A stretch of 64,000 bases of DNA from JALZVT01 sp039029135 (GCA_039029135.1 JBCCGT010000019.1:1-64000), one strand, 5' to 3'; counted from the first letter of the stretch, positions 1 to 8,848 are shown. The notes: generated by a model from the sequence alone, not told the origin. Program-made: numbers and translations.

Positions 1-135
1 AATCGTCGAAGATACGTGACTCGACGGGAAGCCCAGAGCGATGTGTTCGACTACATCGAGAGAGTGCACAATGCAGATCGGCGATCGGATATGGGCCGAT
101 CGACCTTAACTAAACCGTCCGAGAGATCTGGGTAG
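1..135 (+). pseudogene. IS3-type transposase (OrfB) 3' remnant, cut by window edge
   Basis: Frame 1 from the first base reads as the C-terminal tail of an IS3-family DDE transposase: it contains YVTRREAQSDVFDYIERVHN, close to the usual tail pattern in which an F-[DE]-YIE-x-[FV]-[YH]-N stretch precedes RRHSTLGY. Here the following part reads RRSDMGRSTLTKPSE, so the last conserved residues have decayed, and the frame stops at 133-135. The fragment runs opposite to, and overlaps, the 3' end of the SpvB-like gene, so it probably marks where an insertion sequence removed the rest of that gene. Too short to type the IS. It was read directly from the codons because no start codon lies in the window. 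Confidence 0.6.
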
Positions 136-1363
136 AACCCCCCACAGCGTCCACCCGGGTGAAGTCATTGACCTCCTTGCGGTAGCTTGTCCCTGCTGCG
201 CCGTACTCAGTACCACTTGTCAGGATCAATCGCTGGCCATCGAGGCAAAAGCGGTCGTTAGGGCCGAATTCGACGGCTGTGTTCACCCCATCGGTCGCTA
301 GTGTCTGCCGGCAACGTTCGATGGCCGATAGTCCGCCGATAGACCAACCCATGCCGAGGAGGCCATTGCCGCCGCGACTGGAATAGTTCAAGGCGATCTG
401 CGGAGTAACGCCTGCTATACCCGGTGCCATAACGATGGGAACGCTGTAAGTCGCAGAACCCGATTCATCCACCCTGAAACTACCCTCGGTAGCACCTACA
501 GTGGCTGAGAGCGTAGCCACGTTGCCACTGTAGAGAGAGCTGACAGTGGCGGTTTGTATCGATGGAGGTGCAGCCGGAGCCGCGGTCGCCACGATCGAGC
601 CGTAAGGCGCATCCGGTTCGGGCGGAACTGGGTCATCACTCTCATCGTCGTCGTCCGGTCCATCACAACCGTCATCGTCTAGATCGAAGTCGCCATCGCC
701 ATCGTTGTCCAGATCGTCGTTGCATTCCGGCAATGGTGGCGGCGGAGGTGGCGTTGAACCGTAGAAAAAGGCTCCGTTGGCACCTTCTTGAGTAAATTGC
801 TGTATTGAACCGCCGACCCAGTGGATAACGATATCGTCTTCACGGCTATCTCCATCTAAGTCCGTAAGTGACAGCATGCGGACGGTGTTCGCGTTTACAG
901 CACTGCCGAATTCCTCTACTCCCAAGAACTGAGCATGTATCACCGGGTGACCATCGCTACTCCCAAGAAGGAGAACGGACATTTCTTCATGATTCGCTCC
1001 TAGAACCAGGAGGTCTACAAGTCCATCACCATTGAAGTCTCCAACAGCTATCTCCCCTGGTACAGCCTGTAGAGAACTTGTTGTTACTGAGTTGTCTTCT
1101 GTAGGGAACTGCCACCCACCTGTAGCAAGCCCTTTCAGCACGTAGCTCCCCTCGTCTCGAGGCTTTCGTATCGGAATGATGGTTGACGAAACGGGGACGA
1201 ACGATCGGTCGATTCGCTGCAGAAACAAATCGTTGTACGCGTCTCCATCTACAGGTCCTCGCCACACCCTGTACTGGGACTGATCTAGCGATACTGCAAG
1301 GCTGCTTTCGGCACCTACAAGAAGTAGTACCGCAACGAGTCCTTTTGACCATTTAGAGTGCAT
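110..1363 (-). pseudogene. SpvB/RHS-type secreted protein, C-terminally truncated
   Basis: 417 residues. A signal peptide covers about residues 1-23. An FG-GAP/VCBS-like calcium-loop segment (VGDFNGDGLVDLLVLG) follows near residue 105. A proline run and an acidic Asp-rich motif (CNDDLDNDGDGDFDLDDDGC) lie near 213-232. The C-terminal 120 residues match the start of the SpvB N-terminal domain found in Tc-toxin B/RHS proteins (VPIVMAPGIAGVTPQIALNY, then NGLLGMGWSIGG). Family members usually continue for many hundreds of residues with RHS/YD repeats; this one stops just after the first part of the SpvB domain, at a point where an IS3-type transposase tail is readable on the other strand. I therefore call it a truncated, probably non-functional gene. 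Its neighbour at 1523-2578 carries the same type of acidic motif. Confidence 0.7.
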
Positions 1364-1522
1364 TAGGGCGCCTTCCTAACTCGATATCTCGGAGAAGAGG
1401 GGACTAGATGAGGCACAGAGAACTGCTGCGGCAACCCCGCGTTTCGTCACTCAGCAGCGGCGGATAGACAACTCTCTAGCCCACTAGGATCTGGCTATAT
1501 CCAGTAATTATCGTCAGTACGC

Positions 1523-2578
1523 TCAATCAACAATCCGGATGAAATGGGGTCTCTCTCGGTCACCCCAGGCGTGGCAGTCGCCGAACCCGTAGACGAAGAC
1601 AGATTTTTCTTGAGCGTTAGCTGCGAGTAGCAGCGAATACATGTTCTGGCCGGCAGCGTTCTCTAGGGAAAAAGCCCATTGATTTCCATCATGCGCAGTG
1701 CTGCACGATGCCTTGTTGGTGTTCACAACCGTCTCGAACATCCCGACAGCTTGACCGTCGGTTGTTTGTAGAACCAAGAGTTCGGAGACAAGACCGGCAC
1801 CGCTGCCCATCGTAGGGTCGTCCATATCCGGTGGATTTACATCTGTACTTTCATCGTCGTCTGATGGCGAATCACAATCAGGGTCGTTTGGATGGTCCGT
1901 TTCGCCGTCACCGTCGTTGTCAACGCCGTCTTGACATGCGGGTAACGGAGCGGCGCTATCAAAGGGAATGTCAAACATCCAGCCGTCAGACGTATCGATC
2001 GGTGCAGTGTTGTACTGTCGGGCCGGATTGTTGTTCCAGCCTGAATCCCGAGTTCCGATGGAGACCAGTATTCGGCCTGGAATCGGTTCGCCTTGGTCTA
2101 GCGTTCTCACATAGAAAGTGACAGTTGATTCACCAGCGAGAATCAAACCGTTCGCTTTTTCCGTCGTAGCGGTATTGCACTCTTCTTCGTTAAATGAGTA
2201 CATCGCGCCGGCGGTTCCCTCGATTTCCAGGCTCGCGTACTGTGGGAGCGTAAACGCCTGATTATCACTACCTTGCATCTCAACAGTGAGTGCAATGCAA
2301 TCCATAGTGCTTCTTGCAGCAGGCGGGTTCAGAGCGACAAAACGTGTGGGCCCCTGCGCGAGGGCAGCACCACTAGAAGTCAGAAGGACGACACTGGCGA
2401 GGAAGATCCGTGCGGTATTCCAGTAACTTGCCCGACCCGCGTTTTTAGAAGGTCCGCACACGCGGAGTAGTGCGAGCGATCGCTGACTTGCTTTGTGCTT
2501 CGAGTGGAGCTGCTCGTGACTTGTGCTCTGAGCAAGCTTGTATTGATGGTTCGAAGCACCAATAAACGCAGACACCAT
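1523..2578 (-). CDS. Secreted protein with MopE-like acidic metal-binding motif
   Basis: 351 residues from the first ATG, but that start gives an unusual 55-residue leader before a clear signal sequence (IFLASVVLLTSSGAALAQ). A GTG at about 2461, giving VCGPSKNAG, would place the signal peptide near the N-terminus and is the more likely start. The mature part is unknown except for a motif near residues 214-245 (CQDGVDNDGDGETDHPND, then DCDSPSDDDE) of the MopE/thrombospondin-type-3-like acidic class thought to bind divalent metal. The truncated SpvB-like gene downstream carries a related motif, so both are probably exported by the same host or recipient pathway. No operon signal is seen. Function unknown. 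Confidence 0.6.
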   Translation of the reverse strand: MVSAFIGASNHQYKLAQSTSHEQLHSKHKASQRSLALLRVCGPSKNAGRASYWNTARIFLASVVLLTSSGAALAQGPTRFVALNPPAARSTMDCIALTVEMQGSDNQAFTLPQYASLEIEGTAGAMYSFNEEECNTATTEKANGLILAGESTVTFYVRTLDQGEPIPGRILVSIGTRDSGWNNNPARQYNTAPIDTSDGWMFDIPFDSAAPLPACQDGVDNDGDGETDHPNDPDCDSPSDDDESTDVNPPDMDDPTMGSGAGLVSELLVLQTTDGQAVGMFETVVNTNKASCSTAHDGNQWAFSLENAAGQNMYSLLLAANAQEKSVFVYGFGDCHAWGDRERPHFIRIVD

Positions 2579-3286
2579 GCCAATTACCTCTGGCTATACG
2601 CTTCCATGCGTCTGGATACATAAAGCACACTTCATCCGCGGAGCATGCGACTGACACGATAAGACAACATACTTGCTTTAAGTGCAATGGTGGCACTTTG
2701 ATATCACGGGTTTTCGGTAGAACTTTTTTGAGGATCGACCGATGTGAGTGAGAGGATGCGACGCTACCGGACAGAGTAATTTTCGTAGTGGTCTTTTCGT
2801 GCGCGCAACGAAGTCAAAGCGGTCTAACGGAACAGTGGTTCGATCCTGTCTTGTCTGCTCAAGCTGTTGAAATGTGGGCGATTTGATGCCCGCGAGAAGA
2901 GCGCTTTCCGCTATTTGCTTGGAGCGGATCAGGTAAAGAGCGCCCACGAAGAGGATGTGATGCTGCTTCTGACGTGTTGTCCGACTCGCACCGCGTTAGA
3001 AGACAATCATCGCTCGTTTGAAGAGGAACTCTGTACTTATTCATACTTAATTTTCGTGCATCTGCTGCAATGGACGCTCAGAAAATTCTTTTGTTTAACA
3101 CCCAAGCCCGAGGTTGTGCGCTTTTAGATTGCGTGGCGCCTGGAGGACTCGCCGTTCGGTAGGTAAACGCCCTAGATTTCAATTCGGCCACCGTCGCTGC
3201 GACGTATTGCCGACATGCGCTGGTAACCAAAGCCGTTTTTTATCGCCTTCCAAACGTTCCACTGCTAAACACCTGTTGAAAGGCAG
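2579..3286. other. Gene-poor stretch of about 700 bases
   Basis: No open frame here has a ribosome site, a recognisable domain or consistent codon use. The short frames present on both strands overlap each other and look random. The only structure noticed is a small inverted repeat CACCTG/CAGGTG around 3270-3289, directly before the DUF3768 gene. The composition is AT-richer than the core chromosome. It may be decayed DNA within the island. Confidence 0.5.
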
Positions 3287-3292
3287 GTGGAG

Positions 3293-3634
3293 ATGAATGA
3301 TGAGAAAACGCGCACCATTCAGAGGCTGAATGACGAATTTCGGTATTCCGGTGGCAAGAAAGGCCATGGACGGCTGATGATTACGGAAGGCGTGTTCGCC
3401 CTTCCGCTAGAAACGCAGTTCGCGATCGTTGCAAAGGTTCAGGCTTACTCTGATTTCAACGAGGGCAATGATCCGTATGGCGAGCATGACTTCGGGACCG
3501 TCAGCCATAAAGGCGCAAAGGTGTTCTGGAAGTTTGACTACTACAACCGGTACATGAGTGCTGGCAGTGAGGACCCTGCTGATCCGGAAGCAACATCCCG
3601 CGTTCTGACCATCATGCTGGCGCGTGAGTACTGA
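3293..3634 (+). CDS. DUF3768 family protein
   Basis: 113 residues. It matches the DUF3768 pattern known mainly from plasmids and islands of Alphaproteobacteria: an N-terminal IQRLND segment, a central MITEGVFALPLE, then NDPYGEHDFG, KVFWKFDYY and the C-terminal RVLTIMLAREY. The function of the family is not known. I prefer the ATG at 3293, which has AAAGG nine bases upstream, over the in-frame GTG at 3287, whose spacing is too short. The gene is transcribed towards a leftward recombinase unit and looks like cargo of the mobile element. Confidence 0.85.
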   Translation: MNDEKTRTIQRLNDEFRYSGGKKGHGRLMITEGVFALPLETQFAIVAKVQAYSDFNEGNDPYGEHDFGTVSHKGAKVFWKFDYYNRYMSAGSEDPADPEATSRVLTIMLAREY

Positions 3635-3655
3635 AGCTATTTCCGCCCTCTGGAG

Positions 3656-3844
3656 CTACACCAAGCGCTCAAAATTGGGAGACTCCTCAATACGCCCGCG
3701 CAGAGCCATCAGGAGCGGTCCAAGATCTTTGCCCGCCATCAGCTTTCTGACCTCGGCGTCATCGCCAGCGAGTTCAGCGATAAGTGTGCCGTAGAGCTTC
3801 ATGTACGCGCGGTAATGATCGAATCCTGGGTCTCGCCTTGTCAT
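3656..3844 (-). CDS. Small unknown protein coupled to the recombinase
   Basis: 62 residues, no recognised domain. The start codon overlaps the stop of the upstream serine recombinase (ATGA at 3841-3844), which is typical of translational coupling and is the main support for calling it real. The sequence is soluble and predicted helical (DHYRAYMKLYGTLIAELAG). A role with the recombinase is only inferred from the overlap. Confidence 0.5.
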   Translation of the reverse strand: MTRRDPGFDHYRAYMKLYGTLIAELAGDDAEVRKLMAGKDLGPLLMALRGRIEESPNFERLV

Positions 3845-4422
3845 GGGCTGACCCCTTCTGCTGCGAGACGCTTCTCCAGTCTTGATATGGTGCGCTGTGA
3901 CACTTGAAAGCGCGCCGCGAGCTCAACGCGTGTTACTTCGGGGCGGTTCCGGAGGATCTTTGTTGCCTGTCTGACTTGATCGTCAGTCATTTTCGGTGGT
4001 CTGCCGACCCTTACACCCCGCGCACGAGCTGCCTCCATGCCGGCGATGGTGCGTTCGCGTATGAGGTTGCGCTCTAGCTCCGCAAACACATGACGGACCT
4101 GATACATGCACAGCCCCATCGCTGACACGGTTTCCAATGGCTCCGTTATGCTCTGGAACCCAATGCCTTGCGCATTGAACGTCTCCAGATGATCGAGCGC
4201 ATCTTTGAGTGAGCGGAAAGCGCGGTCCATCTTCCAGACCACCAACACGTCTCCCCGCGACAAAGTATCCATAGCTTCCTGGAATGCGGGACGCACTCTC
4301 GCGCAAGCCGATACACCGTCATCCTCAAAAATCGGGTCGCAGCCGTCTGCTCGAAGTGCTTCCAACTGCAGAGCTAGGTTCTGGTCTCTAGTGGAGACCC
4401 GCGCATATCCAACTCGCGCCAT
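3841..4422 (-). CDS. Serine recombinase, resolvase/invertase type
   Basis: 193 residues, the usual size of a small serine resolvase. The N-terminal catalytic domain begins VGYARVSTRDQN, with Arg8 and the nucleophile Ser10, and KMDRAFRSLKD supplies the two conserved active-site arginines near residue 70. The long E helix follows (ELERNLIRERT), then a C-terminal helix-turn-helix DNA-binding segment beginning VGRPPKMTDDQ and ending FQVSQRTISRLEKRL. Such enzymes resolve cointegrates or invert segments at short paired sites. A small gene follows with a 4-base overlap. No res site was identified; the nearest conspicuous inverted repeats are more than 1.3 kb away at 5758-5858. Part of the mobile island. 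Confidence 0.93.
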   Translation of the reverse strand: MARVGYARVSTRDQNLALQLEALRADGCDPIFEDDGVSACARVRPAFQEAMDTLSRGDVLVVWKMDRAFRSLKDALDHLETFNAQGIGFQSITEPLETVSAMGLCMYQVRHVFAELERNLIRERTIAGMEAARARGVRVGRPPKMTDDQVRQATKILRNRPEVTRVELAARFQVSQRTISRLEKRLAAEGVSP

Positions 4423-4595
4423 GGGTTATCTCTCTTTCTGCTCCCGTTGATTGAAGGCTAGACAATAGGGAACGTATATGTCCTAGGCGATATCGATAGG
4501 CGTTGTCAACGTTATTCTTCGACAAAGTAAGGCTGCACACGGGTGTATGGCTCTCGGATTTCTGATGACCACAATAGTGGCAAAACCGTTCCCTT

Positions 4596-5123
4596 TTGCC
4601 GGGTCGCCGGTGGCGACAAATAGCGGTCATCGCGGGTCTTGGGGTAGCGCTGAGCATGCCGGTATCGGCCGATTTACGAATTGATCTGGGCCGTCGCATT
4701 CTCGGTGCTTCAACGCACATCACGCACTGGACGAACCGAGAAAAGCAGTTCAAGTATCACTGCGAGATCTTTGAGAAGTGGGTGGAGAAGTCCGATAACG
4801 CGACCGATCGGGCAATTACCTATTCCTGCAACGAACTCGCCACGGCCATCTATATCTCTCCCGGTGAAGATATGGGTGATCATTCTCCAGAAAAGCTCGG
4901 CGTTGCCATTCAAGAGCGGCTACAAGAATACAACGTGCCCTCGCGCGTATTTATTGATCCGGCGCATGAACGGGGCACCTGGCTGGCGTTCTATATCAAT
5001 GGAGAGACCTGGGCCGGGGAGCGCTTACGCCCGTCCCAGGCTATTCCAAAGTTGAAGACTGTGGCTGCGGAAACCAATCTCATCCTCATGGAGGCAGGCC
5101 GTATTGATGCTTGGATGCAATGA
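4596..5123 (+). CDS. Exported protein of unknown function
   Basis: 175 residues from a TTG start. That start is chosen because it yields a good signal peptide (RRWRQIAVIAGLGVALSMPVSA, cleavage after VSA). The ATG at 4656 would begin inside the leader. No clear ribosome site precedes the TTG. The mature protein has two cysteines (near KYHCEIF and YSCNEL) that could form a disulphide, and no family I recognise. Its stop lies three bases from the stop of the convergent gene at 5127-5708. Probably periplasmic. Confidence 0.55.
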   Translation: MPGRRWRQIAVIAGLGVALSMPVSADLRIDLGRRILGASTHITHWTNREKQFKYHCEIFEKWVEKSDNATDRAITYSCNELATAIYISPGEDMGDHSPEKLGVAIQERLQEYNVPSRVFIDPAHERGTWLAFYINGETWAGERLRPSQAIPKLKTVAAETNLILMEAGRIDAWMQ

Positions 5124-5126
5124 GAT

Positions 5127-5708
5127 CTAGGGATTGCTCAGGAAATCCGCCAAGACACTGCTCTCACTCATGGCGGTGTCTAGTTTTTCATCCGGCAGAA
5201 TGGATGATGGTGAATGCTCTGCCAACGCGTTTCGAATGGAATCACGCTGCTGTAGCCACTCCTGACGGTCAGGGTTTGACTTGACGTCGTCGGCTGAAAT
5301 CTCGCCGCTAGCAACGCCATCAACGATCTCATCCGCGATGTACTCTCTGCGCTTGTCCTGATCCTTGATCGCTATGGCCCGTCGATAGGTCTCTTCATCC
5401 AGTAGCTCCGCTGCCCAAATTTCCGCGAAGTTCTCACCGTATTTGCGCTCCAGATTGTCTTCCAGGCGCCTGAGGCGATCTTGCAGCATGTCGAGCGTCG
5501 TCTGATCAACCAGCGCGCGCTTGCGTTTCTTTTCCTGACTACCGTGCGTGTTGTCCCGACCGGCTGTATTGACCTGAATGCCGCCGATCGACGCATCATC
5601 GGAGCCGTTCATCTGTGCGTGGATGTAATAGTGTTGGCGAAGCTCAGCGAGATCTGATTCGGGGGACAGCGTTCCCGCGTCATTGAAGCAATCGCATAGC
5701 CTAGTCAT
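5127..5708 (-). CDS. Unknown acidic, partly coiled-coil protein
   Basis: 193 residues, no signal peptide and no membrane segment. The middle (TTLDMLQDRLRRLEDNLERK) has heptad character and is predicted coiled coil; the rest is rich in charged residues (EIVDGVASGEISADDVKSNP). No family recognised. Two inverted repeats containing GATCG lie 50 to 150 bases upstream and may control it. Convergent with the exported protein to the left. Confidence 0.55.
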   Translation of the reverse strand: MTRLCDCFNDAGTLSPESDLAELRQHYYIHAQMNGSDDASIGGIQVNTAGRDNTHGSQEKKRKRALVDQTTLDMLQDRLRRLEDNLERKYGENFAEIWAAELLDEETYRRAIAIKDQDKRREYIADEIVDGVASGEISADDVKSNPDRQEWLQQRDSIRNALAEHSPSSILPDEKLDTAMSESSVLADFLSNP

Positions 5709-5757
5709 AGCAGCCTCGCTTCAATGCCACGCCCCGGCAAGCTACACCTTGCCGTTC

Positions 5758-5781
5758 AATCAGATCGCTCACGATCTGATT
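5758..5781. repeat. Perfect inverted repeat, possible operator
   Basis: AATCAGATCG (5758-5767), a four-base loop CTCA, then CGATCTGATT (5772-5781). Arms are perfect. It lies about 50 bases upstream of the leftward gene starting at 5708 and shares AGATCG/CGATCT with a second inverted repeat at 5832-5858. No T-run follows either side, so an intrinsic terminator is unlikely. Confidence 0.6.
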
Positions 5782-6285
5782 GGTATTCAATTTTCGGACT
5801 CCGCCCATTTGCCCTCCAGTCATTGACGCCGATAGATCGAAAATGCCAATCGATCTATGGAAAAACATCCCTATAGACTATCAGCCGGACCTTAAGAAAC
5901 GGTTAACTGATTGACGTTATTGGGTTGGCTTCTAGAAGCTCAAATCGTTCAATCAATAAGGATATTTCTAGTCGCAGCCAGAGTCACCTCGGCGGCGTCA
6001 GCTCAGTGGCTTTTGAATCAGCTTCATTTGGTGGCCTGTACGCGTCCGATTATCGAGGTAAGCCTACGGCTGGGCGTCGACAATATTAGGTCTGACTAAA
6101 TCAAGGCTGAACGACAGCAATTGACAAGCACACGAATGCAACAGAGACAAACTACCACTCTAAACGAGTACTTCTCGGAACCCGTAATAGCCTCTTACGT
6201 TGTTAGGACAAATCACGTTGCCATTCATCCATCGGTCAGAGATGATCATTACTAACCAAATTCCATAGTCATCAAGGACGCAAGT
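5782..6285. other. Intergenic stretch without a supported gene
   Basis: Apart from the inverted repeat at 5832-5858 and an AAGGA ribosome site at 6274-6278 that serves the next gene, nothing is recognisable. A 62-codon frame at 5911-6099 has no ribosome site and no domain and is not accepted. Confidence 0.5.
5832..5858. repeat. Second GATCG inverted repeat
   Basis: ATAGATCG (5832-5839), eleven-base spacer, CGATCTAT (5851-5858); perfect eight-base arms. Shares the core AGATCG with the palindrome 50 bases to the left. The pair could be binding sites for one regulator or recombinase. Confidence 0.55.
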
Positions 6286-7173
6286 GTGTTCTCAGTAAAA
6301 AAACCGATGCGCTTAGCATTTTCCCTTATGATCGCCTTCCTGAGCCATTCGTCTTTCGCAATGGAGCTAACACCCATTCAGGATACCTTCGTGGTGAACG
6401 GTAGTCCCAACACAATCTACGGCAATCGGACGTTTCTCGACGTGCGAAGAGCGAACGCGTTTAGAGCGACACTTATCGAATTCGATCTCAGCAACGTCGA
6501 ATCGCCTGTCACGAGCGCAACGCTCAGTCTATTTGTATCCCGCGTTAAAGATGGGGGACAAGTGTCTATCAGAAATTCGCGTGAGTCTTGGAGCGAGGAA
6601 ACCACATCCTACAACACGATACCTAGACGATTCGGTAACGCGAGGTCGATCAGTGCAGAGATCGATGGGACAGACGTAGGGAGCTACATCGCAATTGATC
6701 TAACCGACGTGATCCAAGAAGCGGTTGACAATTCCGAAGTAACATTCGGTCTCTACCTCAGCAAGGACGCGGGAACGCCATCATTGAACGTCAGGTTCTC
6801 GTCAAAAGAGGGTGATTTCCCGCCTCGATTAGAAGTAGAACATGCAGGTGACGATCCCGTTGAAATAGGAATGGGCATCTTTCAGCACATCACGACGCAG
6901 TCGCCTGAAGTTGTGCTTGACCCAACTGAGACGCTTTCAGGGTTTGCGCAGTGTCCACGGGGTGACATCGCAACAGGTGGGGGATATAGGTTCTCGGAGA
7001 CACATGAAGGCACAGACGTGCCATCAATTTCCGTGTTAGAAGCGAATATCGTTACTGCTACGGATGGCTCGCTTTCGGGGTATAAAGTCGTTGTCGGAAA
7101 TACTGGCTTGCAAGCAACCAATCCCTCGGTTCTTTTCGTTTCTGTGAATTGTGTTCATCACACAGGAACGTAA
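6286..7173 (+). CDS. Secreted DNRLRE-domain protein
   Basis: 295 residues. The GTG start has AAGGA seven bases upstream; the ATG at 6307 is an alternative. A signal peptide ends at about SSFA (residue 25). Residues 30-195 match the DNRLRE/CBM96-like beta-sandwich module: QDTFVVNG near the start, ATLIEFDLSNV, ATLSLFV, then SWSEETTSYNTIP and a C-terminal PPRLEVEH. Such modules are common in extracellular and cell-surface proteins of bacteria, where they are thought to mediate adhesion or carbohydrate binding. The last 90 residues (CPRGDIATGGGY, then a C-terminal cysteine) are a separate unknown domain. Stands alone. Confidence 0.75.
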   Translation: MFSVKKPMRLAFSLMIAFLSHSSFAMELTPIQDTFVVNGSPNTIYGNRTFLDVRRANAFRATLIEFDLSNVESPVTSATLSLFVSRVKDGGQVSIRNSRESWSEETTSYNTIPRRFGNARSISAEIDGTDVGSYIAIDLTDVIQEAVDNSEVTFGLYLSKDAGTPSLNVRFSSKEGDFPPRLEVEHAGDDPVEIGMGIFQHITTQSPEVVLDPTETLSGFAQCPRGDIATGGGYRFSETHEGTDVPSISVLEANIVTATDGSLSGYKVVVGNTGLQATNPSVLFVSVNCVHHTGT

Positions 7174-7242
7174 CTGACCCGGTTGGTGTGGGTTATGCGT
7201 CGAATCACACCCGCCCTTGCCTGCGATTTCTTGGTGAGATAG

Positions 7243-7272
7243 CGCTTGCTCCCATCACTTTGGGAGCAAGCG
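7243..7272. terminator. Strong hairpin between convergent genes
   Basis: CGCTTGCTCCC (7243-7253), eight-base loop, GGGAGCAAGCG (7262-7272); eleven perfect pairs. It sits between the stops of the rightward DNRLRE gene (7173) and the leftward gene ending at 7411. There is no T-run on either side, so it could act as a bidirectional transcript-end structure rather than a textbook intrinsic terminator. Confidence 0.5.
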
Positions 7273-7410
7273 GCATGGGCAACCGCAGATCAGCAGGCGA
7301 ATGGCAGCAACTGTTTGTTCAACCAAATCTTTAGAACCACAGGAAACACAACGCTCCTAGAATGGGGGCGAGGAATTCAATCTCGGTGCTTATCGTTCGT
7401 CGGAATTGAG

Positions 7411-7980
7411 CTAGTGAAGGATGTCTTCCGCTTTGCATGCGAGAAGCGTACGAGCCTTTGTATCAAAATGCTCCAGACCGAATACGCGCACCTCCCTTTC
7501 GGAGCCGTCCTCGAGATCTATCTTCATGTGGACCTGTCCTGTTCTGACGATGGATCTGAGTTCCGCCATTAAGTCTTCTGACTGTTCCGGCAAGTGAAAA
7601 GCCCGCAAGATATCTTCATTCGGCATGGGCACTCTATCTAGTCGATAGCCGTGAAAACTGAGGCCATCAACTCGATATAGAGGCCGATTCCCGGCAGGAA
7701 CACTTGGTAGATAGGTCTGGATGGAAAAGCTCAGTTTCCCCACCGATGGGTTCGTTGGTCCATGTCTGTTTGCGACCGGGATTCTGAACTGAATGATCAA
7801 ATCTGGGTAGAAAGGAGGTGTGGTAGCTCGGTGTGTGACGTTTAGCGTGCAGTAATCCGGCCACACCTGGAGTTTCCATTCGTTCCAAGGTTTGGGCCCA
7901 AGGTTGGGCCCGCTTGCGTTTGCATTTCCACATAGCACCGTTAGCAAAATGATAGACCGGCGGGTAAGTAGTCTGCCCAT
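7411..7980 (-). CDS. Exported protein of unknown function
   Basis: 189 residues. A signal peptide is visible (RRSIILLTVLCGNANA, cleavage near residue 22). The mature part is rich in aromatic residues and prolines (KPWNEWKLQVWPDYC) and ends with an acidic segment carrying a second cysteine (LLACKAEDILH), so one disulphide is possible. No family recognised. Probably periplasmic. Convergent with the DNRLRE gene, sharing the hairpin at 7243-7272. Confidence 0.55.
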   Translation of the reverse strand: MGRLLTRRSIILLTVLCGNANASGPNLGPKPWNEWKLQVWPDYCTLNVTHRATTPPFYPDLIIQFRIPVANRHGPTNPSVGKLSFSIQTYLPSVPAGNRPLYRVDGLSFHGYRLDRVPMPNEDILRAFHLPEQSEDLMAELRSIVRTGQVHMKIDLEDGSEREVRVFGLEHFDTKARTLLACKAEDILH

Positions 7981-8161
7981 ACCTATATACTAATTGTAAG
8001 AGCTCAGATTTGACCTGGCAGACAGTGCCAGATCCGCCTGAAACTAGCCTTCGAAGCAGACCTTCGAGCTGCCGCCATTTAAGCACTCTGGAGGACTCAG
8101 ATCGGCCAACAACGGCCACTACACTAAGCGCCAGTATGCTCAATCAGTCTGGGCTACTCAT

Positions 8162-8848
8162 CTAGTTATCGTCTGGTACGAACGCAAACGGCTCAACGTC
8201 GACAAATTCGCCCGCCGCAGACACGAGAAATATGTCCTCGAGACAAGAAATATCGCGCGGGCCCGTGAGTTCGTCTATGTGCCGCAGTGTGTGGGATGAC
8301 AGGCTACTAGTGTACGCGGATATTGCCCCATCCGGATGCCTACCCAAAAGGAGTAGCTGCTGATCGACACGGCAGACGTCGATTACAGATTCCATCGGAC
8401 CGAGTTCATACGTAGTACCTGCGTCACCCTCTGTCACGAAGACCTTGGACCCTTCCGGAGTCGGCCATGTAAACGCGGCTAAGTTAACATCTGACACAAT
8501 ACGTCCGCTCAATCCGTCTGCGGACTGCAGCGGAGGAAGTAAGTCAGATACCGCCAAGGTGTCTGCGTTCAGGGCCATCGCAACGATACGGTCGTCCCGA
8601 CGCCCTATCGTTATCCATTGGGAGCCCCGAATCTCAACTCCCGTGACGCTAACTTCATCCAGTAGCTTGTGTATCGAAGACGTGCCCGGGTCCACGATCC
8701 AAAGACCACCCTCCTGGAACGACTGAACCAAAAGTCGATTGCCGAGGGTACCCGCGAGATAGAACCGAGCGGGCAACTCCAAGTGATCAAATCGTTCGAG
8801 AGTTACACCATCCGTCCCGTAGTCTTCCCCGCCAACCGGACAACTCAC
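8162..8848 (-). CDS. Unknown protein, possible beta-propeller, perhaps N-terminally broken
   Basis: 228 residues from a GTG. The repeated short hydrophobic strands with turns (RLLVQSFQEGGLWIVDPG, QWITIGRRDDRIVAMAL, QLLLLGRHPDGAIS) resemble blades of a beta-propeller such as those in TolB/WD-like proteins, but the repeats are too irregular to name a family. No signal peptide is visible, although the reading frame immediately upstream of the GTG runs back only to a TAA about 50 bases away, without another start. Secreted neighbours suggest that a leader could have been lost. I cannot decide whether it is intact. Confidence 0.4.
   Translation of the reverse strand: MSCPVGGEDYGTDGVTLERFDHLELPARFYLAGTLGNRLLVQSFQEGGLWIVDPGTSSIHKLLDEVSVTGVEIRGSQWITIGRRDDRIVAMALNADTLAVSDLLPPLQSADGLSGRIVSDVNLAAFTWPTPEGSKVFVTEGDAGTTYELGPMESVIDVCRVDQQLLLLGRHPDGAISAYTSSLSSHTLRHIDELTGPRDISCLEDIFLVSAAGEFVDVEPFAFVPDDN

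Noticed and set aside
2678..3127. Overlapping short frames on both strands in the 2.6-3.3 kb gap
   Set aside because: No ribosome site, no motif, and they contradict each other; treated as noncoding.
3270..3289. Integron attC-like site near the DUF3768 gene
   Set aside because: The expected core sites were not found and there is no integron integrase in the window.
1515..8146. Near-identical 15-base strings CAGTACGCTCAATCA and CAGTATGCTCAATCA at 1515-1529 and 8132-8146
   Set aside because: Short near-matches of this length are expected by chance in 64 kb; no symmetry or context supports an att pair.
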